This document shows, piece by piece, positions 1 to 8,662 of a stretch of 64,000 bases of DNA (position 1 is the first letter of the stretch; the number at the start of each line of letters is the position of its first letter). The position numbers and the translations under genes are program-made. A model generated the notes under the pieces. The model worked only from the letters and a program-made list of their open reading frames with translations. It searched no databases and was not told the origin of the DNA. Origin of the DNA: Deltaproteobacteria bacterium (GTDB lineage: Bacteria; Myxococcota_A; Polyangia; Polyangiales; Ga0077539); the NCBI GenBank assembly GCA_016218725.1, contig JACRDB010000063.1, forward strand, positions 1-64,000, in the 5' to 3' direction.

Positions 1-13
1 CCGCGAGCTCCCC

Positions 14-1033
14 ATGGAGCGCTCGTTCCTGCCGTTCTTCCTGGAGACGGCCCCGGCGATGCTGGCGGCCCTGGCGCTGGAGGCGCTCCGGGCCACCGGG
101 AGCGTCGCGCCCGAGGGGCGGCCCTGGGACGTCCCTGGCGCGCTCGCGCAGCTCTGGCGAGGAGCCCGCTGCGCCCTGGGCCGCGCGCTCTCGCCCGACG
201 AGCGCCTGGCGGAGCTCGACCAGCGGCTCCGGGCGGGGGCCCCGGTGGCGGCGGTGACGAGCGCGGCGCTGGTGTCCGCGGGGCCCGACCTCGCCGCGCT
301 GCTCCTGTCCCTGAGGCTCCTTGGGGGCCCGGTGACCGTCGCTCTGCTCACGGGCACCTGGGTCGTCGCGGCGCTGGCGTCCTGGGTCGGCGGGGCAATG
401 GCGGCGACGGAGCCCCTGCGCCTCTCGCGCCGGGCGCCGCGCGAGCGCCTCCGGCTGCCGCGGGCCGTGCGAGGCTGCGACGCGGCGCGCACCACCGCGC
501 TGGAGCGCATGCTCCACGCCGCGGAGGTCCTCGGACCGAGCTACCTGGGCGGGCTGGTGGTGGCGTCAGCGCTGGAGGCCCTGCTCGATCCCTCCGCGGT
601 GGCCGTCCTCCAGGGGCCGCGCTGGGCGCTCCCTGCGAGCCTGGTGGGGCTCCTGCTCCTCGTGGACCTCCGGGCGGCCATCCCCGTGGTCGCGGTGCTG
701 GTGCACAAGGGCCTGGGCCCCCCCGCGGCGCTCGCGCTCCTCACCGCGGGTGGGGGCACCAGCCTGGGCCTCGCCCGTTCGCTCGCCCGGCGACGCGGAG
801 AGCGCACCGGCGGCGCCGTGCTCCTGGCCACCCTCGCGGGCGCCTCCGCGGTGGGCGTGGTGGCCGACCGAGCGCTCCTCGGACACTCGCTCCCGGAGGT
901 CCATGGGGTGCTCGGGCACCAGCACCTCACCGCCGAATGGATCGCGGTGGTGGCCCTCGGGGCTCTCCTGGTGCTGGGTGTCCTGCGGGCCGGCCCCCGC
1001 ACCTGGCTGGCCCCGGCGCGCTCGCTGGATTGA
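14..1033 (+). CDS. Permease-like multispanning membrane protein (DUF318/ArsP-like)
   Basis: A protein of about 339 residues rich in Leu/Ala/Val hydrophobic stretches, with several predicted membrane helices. Residues roughly 175-260 carry an amphipathic-helix arrangement with a polar break (DLRAAIPVVAVLVHKG, then GGGTSLGLARSLARRRG). This resembles the second half of the DUF318/ArsP permease family, where the equivalent stretch reads CSCGAIPLA...LAGPATN. The Cys residues of that family signature are absent here, so the substrate cannot be inferred. The frame is open from the window edge to the ATG at 14, so the true start could lie upstream. The assignment rests on pattern resemblance only. 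Confidence 0.6.
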   Translation: MERSFLPFFLETAPAMLAALALEALRATGSVAPEGRPWDVPGALAQLWRGARCALGRALSPDERLAELDQRLRAGAPVAAVTSAALVSAGPDLAALLLSLRLLGGPVTVALLTGTWVVAALASWVGGAMAATEPLRLSRRAPRERLRLPRAVRGCDAARTTALERMLHAAEVLGPSYLGGLVVASALEALLDPSAVAVLQGPRWALPASLVGLLLLVDLRAAIPVVAVLVHKGLGPPAALALLTAGGGTSLGLARSLARRRGERTGGAVLLATLAGASAVGVVADRALLGHSLPEVHGVLGHQHLTAEWIAVVALGALLVLGVLRAGPRTWLAPARSLD

Positions 1034-1124
1034 GGTCCGCGGGAGGAATTCCGCGGGAGACCCAAATCCGTGGAGCCCCCAGAGCCGCTACCATCGGGCG
1101 GTGGTGACCCTCCGAGACAAGCCC

Positions 1125-2123
1125 ATGCGTACTGCTCCCTACTTGTATGGAAGTGTCGGAGTCGCACCCACGACCTGGCCGCTGCTGGCCCTGCTGGCGG
1201 CTGGCTGTAGCGGCCCAGCGACGATGGCTGACGCTGGCGCCAGCGCCGACCGCCCTTCGCAGGATCTTGTACCGTCCGGGGACTCACGCAGCGACGGGGC
1301 GGTGGGCCGCCGCGACGCGGTGGAGGGCGACGACGACGCCCTCAGCGGCTGCCTGGAGCCGCGGGACGTGATCCCCGCGGGGGCCGTGTGTGTGCACTCG
1401 GTTCGGGGCACGGTGACCGCGCTCGACGGCCTGGCCCTCGCCGGGCGGCTGATCACCCTCTGCGGTCCGGCGTGCTTCTTCGGCGAGACGTCCGCCGGGG
1501 GTGCGTTCTCGGTGGAGCCCGAGGACCTCCTGAACCTCGCCAGGTACAGCGTGACGGCGCACGGGAGGCCCGATTTCGCCACGCTCAACGTCCCCACGGA
1601 GCCCGCGGTGGATGGCACCAGCGCGCTTCGGGAGGCCATGCGCCTGCCGAGGTACACTGACCGCGGGCCCCCCATCCCCGACGGCGTCCGCGGCGGCACG
1701 GTGACCGCGGGGGACGTCACCGTGACCATCGCGCCAGGGACCCGCATCGACCCGGACATCGAAGACGCCGAGCTGGGCGAGCTCGGGACGCTCCTGCGCA
1801 CCGTGAGGGTCCCGCTGGAGAGCGCCCCACGGCTGGCCCGGGAGGCTGGGCTCGCGGACGTCTATGCACTCGGGCCCTTCAACCTCACGACGAACACACC
1901 CATGGCGCTGCGCCTGCGCAACCGCGCCATGTTGCCCGCGGGCACCCGGGTGGAGTTCCTGGGGCTCTCCTACCGCATCGTAGACCCTCCCTTTGACGCC
2001 GGTCACTGGGTGGTCATGGCCCGCGGCGTGGTCTCCCCCGACGGCGCCGAGGTGCGCACCAATGACACCGAGGGCCTTACGGTCCTGACCTGGGTAGGCT
2101 ACCGTGCACTCCGTTCACCCTGA
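1125..2123 (+). CDS. Lipoprotein of unknown function
   Basis: A 332-residue predicted lipoprotein. An Arg near the N-terminus is followed by a hydrophobic stretch ending in the lipobox LAAGC, which puts the lipidated Cys at residue 28. The frame is open upstream, but the ATG at 1125 places the signal peptide correctly; a GTG at 1101 is an alternative. An Asp/Ser-rich linker of about 40 residues follows. The remaining region is beta-rich and resembles carboxypeptidase-regulatory-like or choice-of-anchor domains, but I recognise no catalytic motif. It ends 12 nt before the next lipoprotein gene, whose GAGGTG ribosome-binding site (2122-2127) overlaps this stop codon, so the two are probably co-translated. 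Confidence 0.7.
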   Translation: MRTAPYLYGSVGVAPTTWPLLALLAAGCSGPATMADAGASADRPSQDLVPSGDSRSDGAVGRRDAVEGDDDALSGCLEPRDVIPAGAVCVHSVRGTVTALDGLALAGRLITLCGPACFFGETSAGGAFSVEPEDLLNLARYSVTAHGRPDFATLNVPTEPAVDGTSALREAMRLPRYTDRGPPIPDGVRGGTVTAGDVTVTIAPGTRIDPDIEDAELGELGTLLRTVRVPLESAPRLAREAGLADVYALGPFNLTTNTPMALRLRNRAMLPAGTRVEFLGLSYRIVDPPFDAGHWVVMARGVVSPDGAEVRTNDTEGLTVLTWVGYRALRSP

Positions 2124-2135
2124 GGTGCTGCAACG

Positions 2136-3005
2136 ATGAAGCGCAATCCTTGGATGGCCCTGCTCCTCCTCGCGGGGTGCGGCGCAAACCCCGCACCCAT
2201 GGACCCCGGTCCGTCGGACACCGGCGCCGAGGCTGCCGCGGATGTGCCGCAGGACATGCTCGTGGCGGACACGGGCGCGCCCATGGACACCGCCGCGATG
2301 CCGGATACGGCCATCGCGGACACGACAGCACCGGACACCGCGGCGCCGGACACCACCGCGGTGGATACCGCACGCGCGGACACCGCGGCGGCGGACACCG
2401 CGATGGCCGACGCGACACGCCCTGACACCACCACCGAGGACGGCGGGGTGCTGCCGTACCCCCCGGGGCCCTACGGAAACCGCGAGGGCCAGATCCTGGC
2501 GGACCTGCGCCTCGATGGGTACGTGAACCTCGCGGCGGACCGGGTGTCCACGGAGCTGCCCTTTGTGCAGACCTCCATGGCGGCGCTGCGGGGCCGAGGC
2601 AGGGGGTATGGCCTGGTGCACCTCTCGGAGGTCTTTTGACCCGGCTGTACCCACGCGGCCCGTGACCTGGCCGCGCAAGCTCCGATGATCGTCGCCGCCG
2701 GAGGGATCGTGGTGGAGCTCCTCTCCACGCGCACCCTGGGCTGCACCAGCCGCGCGGACCTCGACGCGTGGGTGCGCACCTACCGGCTCCCCATCACCAC
2801 CGTGATCGACGCCCTGGAGGGTCGCCCGACACCCTGCGTCTCGCAGAGCAACCGCACCTACGGCATCCGAGAGAGCGCCTTCATCGTGGACCTCTCGACC
2901 ATGCGCATCGTGCGAAAATACAACGGCGACCTCGGTGGGGCGGGAGCGTCGGCCATCGGGATGCTCGTGCCGGAGCTCCTGCGGCTCCTGCGCGGCGGGA
3001 CGTAG
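2136..3005 (+). CDS. Candidate selenocysteine-containing thioredoxin-like lipoprotein (in-frame TGA at 2637-2639)
   Basis: Read through one in-frame TGA, this is a 289-residue thioredoxin-like lipoprotein. It has the lipobox LLAGC, then a long Asp-Thr-Ala linker (about residues 25-100), then YPPGPYGNREGQ, which leads into a redoxin-type fold. The TGA is codon 168 and sits in the context HLSEVF-U-P-G-C. It therefore replaces the first Cys of a CPGC redox motif, with Cys171 as the resolving residue. The same frame continues without a break through HAARDLAAQAPMIVAAGG to a typical thioredoxin-like C-terminal half (AFIVDLSTMRIV). Bacterial thioredoxin-like proteins with Sec-x-x-Cys are known. A conventional annotation would split this into 2136-2639 and 2685-3005. 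The alternatives are a nonsense mutation or a sequencing error; selA/B/C/D are not in the window. Confidence 0.72.
2637..2675 (+). promoter_or_regulatory. Candidate bacterial SECIS-like hairpin after the in-frame TGA
   Basis: Just 3' of the TGA, 2654-2660 (CGCGGCC) pairs perfectly with 2669-2675 (GGCCGCG) around the 8-nt loop 2661-2668 (CGTGACCT). The loop guanines lie 23 and 25 nt past the TGA. Known bacterial SECIS elements lie immediately downstream of UGA and present a loop guanine roughly 16-37 nt away. The spacing fits, but in DNA this GC-rich a 7-bp stem can arise by chance, and the primary sequence is not diagnostic. Confidence 0.5.
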
Positions 3006-3014
3006 CGCCCGCGG

Positions 3015-4748
3015 CTATTTCTCGAACATCCAGTCGTGGCGGGTGACCTCGTCCCAGCTCATCTCCACTTCCGGAGGGCTGTCCTCGCGCGCCGGGAGCG
3101 CCTCGTGGGCCGCCGGGGGCCTGGAGGGGGCCGGCGCCAGCACCGCATCGAGCTCCGGCGCGAGGGGCTCGTCCACCCTGGCCGCGCCCCCAGGCAGCCC
3201 GTTCACCGTGGCCGGCTTGAGCGTCTCCCGCGAAGGCCCCGGCAGGATCGATGGCCTCGGGAGCGGCCTCGCCCGCGTCGGGGGCTCGGGCTTGAGCGTC
3301 CCCCTCGGCGTGGCGGGCGCGGAGCTCCGCCCGGAGGACACCGGCGCCCCGCCCTCCTCCGGCGTGGAATGCACCGCCGGCATGCTCGGCCTCGAACCCC
3401 TCTCCGGCAGCTCCCGGGTGACATCCTCGAAGTCCAGCGTGGCCTCCAGGTCGCTGCGGCTGTCCGGTCGCCTCGGGGGCGCGGGCTGGAAGGGCCTCGT
3501 CGAGCCCCGGACGGGCCCCGGATCTCCGGGTGTCACCGGCACCATCGGCCGCTGGGCCTCACGCCTCGGCTCCGGCTGCACCTGCCCCGCGGGCAGCCCG
3601 ATCGGCGTCCCCACCCGCGGGAAATGCCCCCCGGGAGCCAGCGTCGGTGGGCGCGTCACGGGCCTCGAGCCCGTCGCCGGCGGCAGCCCCCGACGCATCG
3701 GCGACGGCTGCGGCAACGGCGTCTTCACCTGCCGCCCATAGCCCGCCGGAGGCTGCATGCGGTTGTGCATGGCCGTCAAATCAAGTTGACGCCGTAGCTG
3801 GAGGGCGTTCTCGACCTCCGTGGCGAGGCGGGTGGTGTCCGTGCGCTCGGGGATGGTCCGGAGGACGTCCGAGAGGTCTCGGGCGAAGGCCGCGGCGGCG
3901 TGGTAGCGGTCCGCGAGGCGCGGGGCGAGGCCCCGGTCGATGACCGCCGCGAGGGCCATGGGGACGTCGTTTCTCACGTCCCTCAGGGGCGCGGGGCGGG
4001 CTCCGTTGGCCAGGGCGAGCACCACCTGGGTGGTGTTGTACCCGGCCCACAGGTCCCTGCCGGAGATGGCCTCCCAGAGCATCACCGCGCAGCCGTAGAG
4101 GTCCGCTGTGGCGTCCGGGGCGCCGCCACGGGCGACCTCCGGGGAGCAGTACCGGACCTTGTTCATCACGGCCCCAGCGGGCGTCAGGCCCGCGTCGTCG
4201 AGGGCCCGGGCGAGCCCGAAGTCCGCCAGCTTGACCACGCCCCGGACGCTCAGGAGCACGTTGGTGGGCGCCAGGTCCCGGTGGATGATCGGCCTGGGGA
4301 TGCGCGTCCCCTCGGCGGTGCGCTCGACGTGCGAGTGGGCGGCCTCCAGCGCCCGGAGCACCTCGATCCCGATGGCCGCCACCAGCACCGGCGAGGTGCG
4401 TACGCCGAAGGTTGCGCACAGCGTGGAGATGTCCCGGAGGGTCAAGCCCTCGACGTACTCCGTGACCAGGTAGAGCCCCGAGGCGTCGTAGCCGAAGTCC
4501 AGGGCCTGCACCACGTTGGGGTGGTCCAGGAGCGCGTTGACCTGCGCCTCGCGGACGAAGAGCGCGCGCCACTGCTGCGAGCTCGCCAGGTGCCCGTGCA
4601 TACGCTTGACGGCCACGGTGCGGTGGAAGCCCTCGGCCCCGAGCTGCTCGGCGCGCCACACGTCGGCCATGGAGCCTCGACCGATGAGCTCCACGAGGTG
4701 GTAGCGCCCTCCGACGAGCGCACCCTGCGCATCCAATAGTTCAACCAC
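3015..4748 (-). CDS. Serine/threonine protein kinase (Pkn type)
   Basis: A 577-residue eukaryote-like Ser/Thr kinase. The catalytic domain spans about residues 15-280: glycine loop GRGSMADVW, ATP-binding Lys48 in VAVKRM, catalytic loop HRDLAPTN, metal-binding DFG and an activation segment ending in RYCSPEVARGG. The Lys usually found in HRDLKPxN is Ala here, a kind of change that is common in myxobacterial kinases. About 270 residues rich in Pro, Arg and Ser follow; they look disordered and show no obvious membrane helix, so the kinase is probably cytoplasmic. The start is the GTG at 4748. The gene lies convergent with the candidate selenoprotein gene, and no partner or substrate is apparent. 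Confidence 0.92.
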   Translation of the reverse strand: MVELLDAQGALVGGRYHLVELIGRGSMADVWRAEQLGAEGFHRTVAVKRMHGHLASSQQWRALFVREAQVNALLDHPNVVQALDFGYDASGLYLVTEYVEGLTLRDISTLCATFGVRTSPVLVAAIGIEVLRALEAAHSHVERTAEGTRIPRPIIHRDLAPTNVLLSVRGVVKLADFGLARALDDAGLTPAGAVMNKVRYCSPEVARGGAPDATADLYGCAVMLWEAISGRDLWAGYNTTQVVLALANGARPAPLRDVRNDVPMALAAVIDRGLAPRLADRYHAAAAFARDLSDVLRTIPERTDTTRLATEVENALQLRRQLDLTAMHNRMQPPAGYGRQVKTPLPQPSPMRRGLPPATGSRPVTRPPTLAPGGHFPRVGTPIGLPAGQVQPEPRREAQRPMVPVTPGDPGPVRGSTRPFQPAPPRRPDSRSDLEATLDFEDVTRELPERGSRPSMPAVHSTPEEGGAPVSSGRSSAPATPRGTLKPEPPTRARPLPRPSILPGPSRETLKPATVNGLPGGAARVDEPLAPELDAVLAPAPSRPPAAHEALPAREDSPPEVEMSWDEVTRHDWMFEK

Positions 4749-4798
4749 GAGGCAATCTGGCCGATGCTTGCATAGAAGCCCCGCCCCTGTCGACCGCT

Positions 4799-6031
4799 TC
4801 AGGGCCCGAGGGCCTCCAGGATCTGGGCACCGATGGCCCGCCCGTGGGCCCTGGCGTCGAAGTGTTCCTCCACGGCGGCGCGGGCGCGGGCGCCCTCTCG
4901 ATGGACCTTGTCCCGGTCGCGCAGGTAGCTCAAGAGCACCTCCCCGAAGGCCCTCGGCGACGACGAGGGCGCCAGCAGGGCCCCGGTCACCCCGGGCTCG
5001 ACCATCTCCGCGACGCCGCCCACCGCGAAGGCCACCACCGGCAGCCCGAAGGCCATCCCCTCCAGCACCGTCCTTGGCAGCGGGTCCGCGTAGACGCTGG
5101 GCAGCACCACCACGTCAAAGTCTTCCAGGTAGGGCCGCACGTCCGGGGCGAAGCCCGGAAACAACACGTGCCCTTCGAGCCGCAGCTCCCTCGCGAGAGC
5201 GAGGCACTCGGCCAGGTGGTCGCCGGGGGCGTCGCTGGGGGTGTCTCCTACGATCACCACCCGGAGCCTGCGGCGCTCGTCCTCGGTGGCCAGGTCCAGG
5301 GCCTCGCGGGTGGCGCGGAGGAGCTCCGGGTAGCCCTTCCTCGGGAGGATCCTGCCCATGCTGCCGAAGACGTACGCGTCCTCGGGGACCACCGCCCCGC
5401 GGAGGCAGCCCCGCACCACGCCCTTCTTGAAGCGCTCGGTGTCCACGGCGTTATGGACCACCCTCACCTTGGCCTCCAGCGTTGGGAAGAGCGCCGCGGC
5501 GGCGTGGGACACGCACACGATCCGCGCCACCGTGGGGCCCCGGGCGAGCCTCTGGTGGAGCCCCACGAGCGCGGGAGGCACGCTCGTGTAGCGCACGTGC
5601 CACAGCGCCGGGACCCCCAGGGAGCGCGCCAGGAGCGCGCCGAGGAAGTCCGCCGTGGTGCCGTTGCAGTACACCAGCTCCGCGCCCAGGGAGCGCGCCA
5701 GGCGCGGGAGCGTGCGCCCCAGGCGCAGCGTGCGGCCCACGTTCACGCCGAGGCGGACGCCCCGGAGCCACCACGGGGCCTGGAGGTCCTCGCGCTCGAT
5801 GGGGCGCTCGACCGGCTGGAAGGGGTTCTCCAGGAGGTCCTTGGCGATCACCAGGTTCTCGACGCAGCGGTTCCGCCGGAGCTCCTGGGCGATCACGTCC
5901 TCGCGGGGGAGCACCACCGTGCGGTGGAAGCGCCCCGGGTCGAGGTTGCACAGGATGGTCTGGAGGCTCCGCCCCGGGCCACCGTTGCGCGCCGTGTCAT
6001 TGAGGAAGAGCACCCTGCGCGGTTCGCTCAC
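4799..6031 (-). CDS. Glycosyltransferase family 4 (GT-B fold)
   Basis: A 410-residue cytoplasmic or membrane-peripheral glycosyltransferase that transfers a sugar from a nucleotide-activated donor. The N-terminal half has the donor-group start VLFLNDTARNGGPGRSLQTIL and VYCNGTTADFLGALLARSLGVPALWHVR. The C-terminal half has the GT4 hallmarks FGSMGRILPRKGYPELLRA, VLFPGFAPDVRPYLEDFDVVVLPSVYADPLPRTVLEGMAFGLPVVA and GVAEMV, including the E-x7-E-like segment. The GTG start at 6031 overlaps the stop of the upstream RND exporter gene by 4 nt (GTGA), so the two are translationally coupled. They may act in making and exporting the same glycoconjugate; the acceptor is unknown. Confidence 0.88.
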   Translation of the reverse strand: MSEPRRVLFLNDTARNGGPGRSLQTILCNLDPGRFHRTVVLPREDVIAQELRRNRCVENLVIAKDLLENPFQPVERPIEREDLQAPWWLRGVRLGVNVGRTLRLGRTLPRLARSLGAELVYCNGTTADFLGALLARSLGVPALWHVRYTSVPPALVGLHQRLARGPTVARIVCVSHAAAALFPTLEAKVRVVHNAVDTERFKKGVVRGCLRGAVVPEDAYVFGSMGRILPRKGYPELLRATREALDLATEDERRRLRVVIVGDTPSDAPGDHLAECLALARELRLEGHVLFPGFAPDVRPYLEDFDVVVLPSVYADPLPRTVLEGMAFGLPVVAFAVGGVAEMVEPGVTGALLAPSSSPRAFGEVLLSYLRDRDKVHREGARARAAVEEHFDARAHGRAIGAQILEALGP

Positions 6032-8574
6032 GGCGCCCTCCGGGCCGCGAGGGACAGCGCCGCGGGCAGGAGGAAGAGCGCCGTCACGATGCACGAGAGC
6101 TCCCCGGCGATGGCGTAGGAGCCGAAGGACTGGAGCGCCTGGTTGTCCGAGGTGAGCAGGGCCCCATACCCTACGATGGTGGTGAAGGAGCAGAGGAACA
6201 CCGCGCCCCCGACGGAGCGCACGGCCTCGGCGACGGCCCCGCGGGTGTGGCGGATACGGTCCTGGAGGTTCACGGCGTACTCCACCCCGATGCCGAAGGT
6301 CAGCGGCAGCGCCACGAAGTTCAGGAAATTGAGCCTCACGCCGAGCCACGCCGCGCCGCCCACGGTCCAGGCCACGCCGCACAGGAGCGACCCGAGCACG
6401 GCGGCCGCGGGGCCGAGCCTGCGGGTCGCCAGGAGCACCAGGAGCACCACGGCCCCGAAGGCCGCCGCGGTGGCCCGGGGCCCGTCGCGCCCCATGCAGG
6501 TGATCATCTCCGCGAAGACCGCCGCGCGGGACACCGTCGGCACCCGGCGCCCGTCGGGCAGCGGCAGGTCCTGCGTGAGCCGCGCGACCTTCAAGAGCGT
6601 GCGCCCGTCGGACATCCACACGTCCGGACGGAAGTACACGAAGAACGGCGTCCCCACGCGCCCGTCGCGCTCGGTGAACTGCTCCCTCACCAGCGACGGG
6701 AGCGCCTCCGGGCGCAGCACCCCGAGGGCCTCCGGGGGGCGCCACTCCCGCGCCGTGCGCAGGTCCTCGCCGGTGAGGCTCGGCAACAGCAGGTCCAGCT
6801 CGCGGCGCAGCGAGGCCAGGAGCTCCAGCTTCCGCGCCACCACCGACGGAGGACCCCCGAGGCGGTCCCAGAGGGTCTCCACCCGCTCGACGTAGCGCCC
6901 TCCCGTGAGGGTGCGGTCTCGCTGCCGCAGGGCCTCGGCCAGCGGGAGGACCTCCTGGAGGTCATTGGCCAGGAGGAGCGTGGGGGCCCCGTGGGAGGCG
7001 AAGAGTCGATCGGCCTGGGTGCTCCACTGGCCCGCGCCGGAGCGGTGGCTCCCGCGGGAGCCGAGCTTGGAGAAGTTGTACTCCCACGGGTCCCGGAGGT
7101 ACCCCGGCAGCCTCCAGACGGCGGCCACGGAGAGGGCCACGCCGAGGATGAGCACGGCCTTCGGGAAGCGCGAGGAGAGCCACCCCACGGCCCCGGCCAC
7201 GGGGGCCCAGCGCGCGGCCCCTGCGGGCTTCGGGGGCTCCTGGAGCCTCCCCCGGAGGCCCTCCCAGGCGCACACCGAGGCGGGCATCACCACCATGGTG
7301 GCGGCCCAGCAGGCGAGCATCCCCGCGGCGCCGATCAGCCCGAACTGACTGAAGCCCCGGAAGCTCGTGAGCATGAGCGAGCCGTACGCTCCGGCGGCGG
7401 CCAGGGACGCCAGCGAGGTGCCCACCCGGCAGGTCTTCACGGCATCCAGGAGGGCGTCGTGGACGCTGGCCCCCGCGACGCGGCACTCCCGGTAGCGGGC
7501 CAGGTAGATGATCCCGTAATTGATCCCGTTGCCCGCGATGATGCTCCCCAGGAAGGCCGTGGAGGCGTTGAGGTACCCGAAGGCGCCCATCGCCAGCGCG
7601 AAGGCCATGGCCACCCCGAGGGTCATGGCGAAGCCCACCTGGAAGATCGCCGCGCCGCTCCGGAAGAACACGGTGATGGAGCCCAGGATGAGCACCAGCG
7701 CCACGAGGGTGACCACCAGCACGTCGTTCTCCAGGGCCTTGCGCTCTTCGATGGCGTTGGGGATGTCCCCCGCGTAGCCGACCTCCAGCGAGGGGTGGTA
7801 GCCCCGGGGCCCCACGGCCTCCACGTGGGCTCGCACCCTGGCCAGGAGGTCATCCCCGGAGCGGTCCCCGGTGCCCGTCCCTGGCGAGCGCACCACGATG
7901 GCCCAGAGGGTCCCCTCCGGGTCGTGGAAGTACCCATCGGGGAAGCGGTCCACGTCCCTCACCCGGGCGTTTACCTGCGCGCGGAAGCGCTCGAAGGGCG
8001 ACGCCGCCGCCGAGGGGTTCGCGGGCGCCGTGGCGGGTGGCTCCGGCGCCGCCGCGCCGATCCCGCGGTCCGAGCGCTGCGCGGCGCAGGGCTCGTCGTC
8101 CAGGTCCACGAAGCCGGGCTGGGCCCGGCGCCGGGCGCGGGACACCTCGCACTCCAGCTCCTCCAGGTCTCCCACTTCGGCGAAGAGCCAGCGGTTGGCG
8201 AGGAAGAAGCGCCGCGCCTCCTCGGGGCCCTTCTCCACGGTGCGCACCAGGTGCCTCGGGAGCGTCCGTAGCCGAGGCTCCAGCGCGTCCACGAAGCGCC
8301 GGTTGGCCTGGCGGTCGGGGGAGCGCACCATGACCAGGAGCGTGGCGTTTCCGCCTCCCATGCGGGCCAGGCTCGCCCGGAAGCTCCGGGCCCCGACGGA
8401 CTCGCTGGGCAGGAGCTCCAGGAAGTCCCCGCGAAGCTCCAGCCGCGAGGCGTAGCCCACACAGCCCGCGAGCACCGCGAGGGCCGCCCAGACGACGGTC
8501 CAGGGCCGGGCCGAAGCGCCGCGGGTGACCCGGGCGAGGATGCGGTCGATCCATGGTTCCGGCGCTTGGGTCAC
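6028..8574 (-). CDS. RND/MMPL-superfamily exporter
   Basis: An inner-membrane transporter of about 848 residues with the MMPL/RND duplicated architecture. There is one N-terminal helix (PWTVVWAALAVLAGCVGYASRL), a large periplasmic loop, and a block of helices including VTLVALVLILGSITVFF and GNGINYGIIYLARY. After a second helix, a second periplasmic loop (about 540-690) and a second helix block (GIGVEYAVNLQDRI) complete the duplication. The two xGxxYxxxL motifs are typical of lipid-exporting MMPL/HpnN-like proteins. I prefer the GTG at 8574 because WIDRILARV followed by a helix is the usual N-terminus; the frame is open to a GTG at 8640. It is translationally coupled to the downstream glycosyltransferase, so a glycolipid or surface polymer is a plausible cargo. 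Confidence 0.88.
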   Translation of the reverse strand: MTQAPEPWIDRILARVTRGASARPWTVVWAALAVLAGCVGYASRLELRGDFLELLPSESVGARSFRASLARMGGGNATLLVMVRSPDRQANRRFVDALEPRLRTLPRHLVRTVEKGPEEARRFFLANRWLFAEVGDLEELECEVSRARRRAQPGFVDLDDEPCAAQRSDRGIGAAAPEPPATAPANPSAAASPFERFRAQVNARVRDVDRFPDGYFHDPEGTLWAIVVRSPGTGTGDRSGDDLLARVRAHVEAVGPRGYHPSLEVGYAGDIPNAIEERKALENDVLVVTLVALVLILGSITVFFRSGAAIFQVGFAMTLGVAMAFALAMGAFGYLNASTAFLGSIIAGNGINYGIIYLARYRECRVAGASVHDALLDAVKTCRVGTSLASLAAAGAYGSLMLTSFRGFSQFGLIGAAGMLACWAATMVVMPASVCAWEGLRGRLQEPPKPAGAARWAPVAGAVGWLSSRFPKAVLILGVALSVAAVWRLPGYLRDPWEYNFSKLGSRGSHRSGAGQWSTQADRLFASHGAPTLLLANDLQEVLPLAEALRQRDRTLTGGRYVERVETLWDRLGGPPSVVARKLELLASLRRELDLLLPSLTGEDLRTAREWRPPEALGVLRPEALPSLVREQFTERDGRVGTPFFVYFRPDVWMSDGRTLLKVARLTQDLPLPDGRRVPTVSRAAVFAEMITCMGRDGPRATAAAFGAVVLLVLLATRRLGPAAAVLGSLLCGVAWTVGGAAWLGVRLNFLNFVALPLTFGIGVEYAVNLQDRIRHTRGAVAEAVRSVGGAVFLCSFTTIVGYGALLTSDNQALQSFGSYAIAGELSCIVTALFLLPAALSLAARRAP

Positions 8575-8662
8575 GGGCCGCCCGAGGTACACCGTCCCGG
8601 CCTGGGCGGCAACGGTCACGTCGCGCCTTGCCGGGGGCACCGGTCGGCACTACCACCCCCCC

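Noticed and set aside
2136..3005. Simple frameshifted pseudogene
   Set aside because: The upstream and downstream parts are in the same frame. Only a single TGA interrupts them, precisely at a redox-Cys position, which fits Sec better than a frameshift. A point nonsense mutation or base-calling error remains possible.
6247..8271. Long plus-strand open frame opposite the RND exporter
   Set aside because: The RND strand has helices and family motifs; the antisense product has none.
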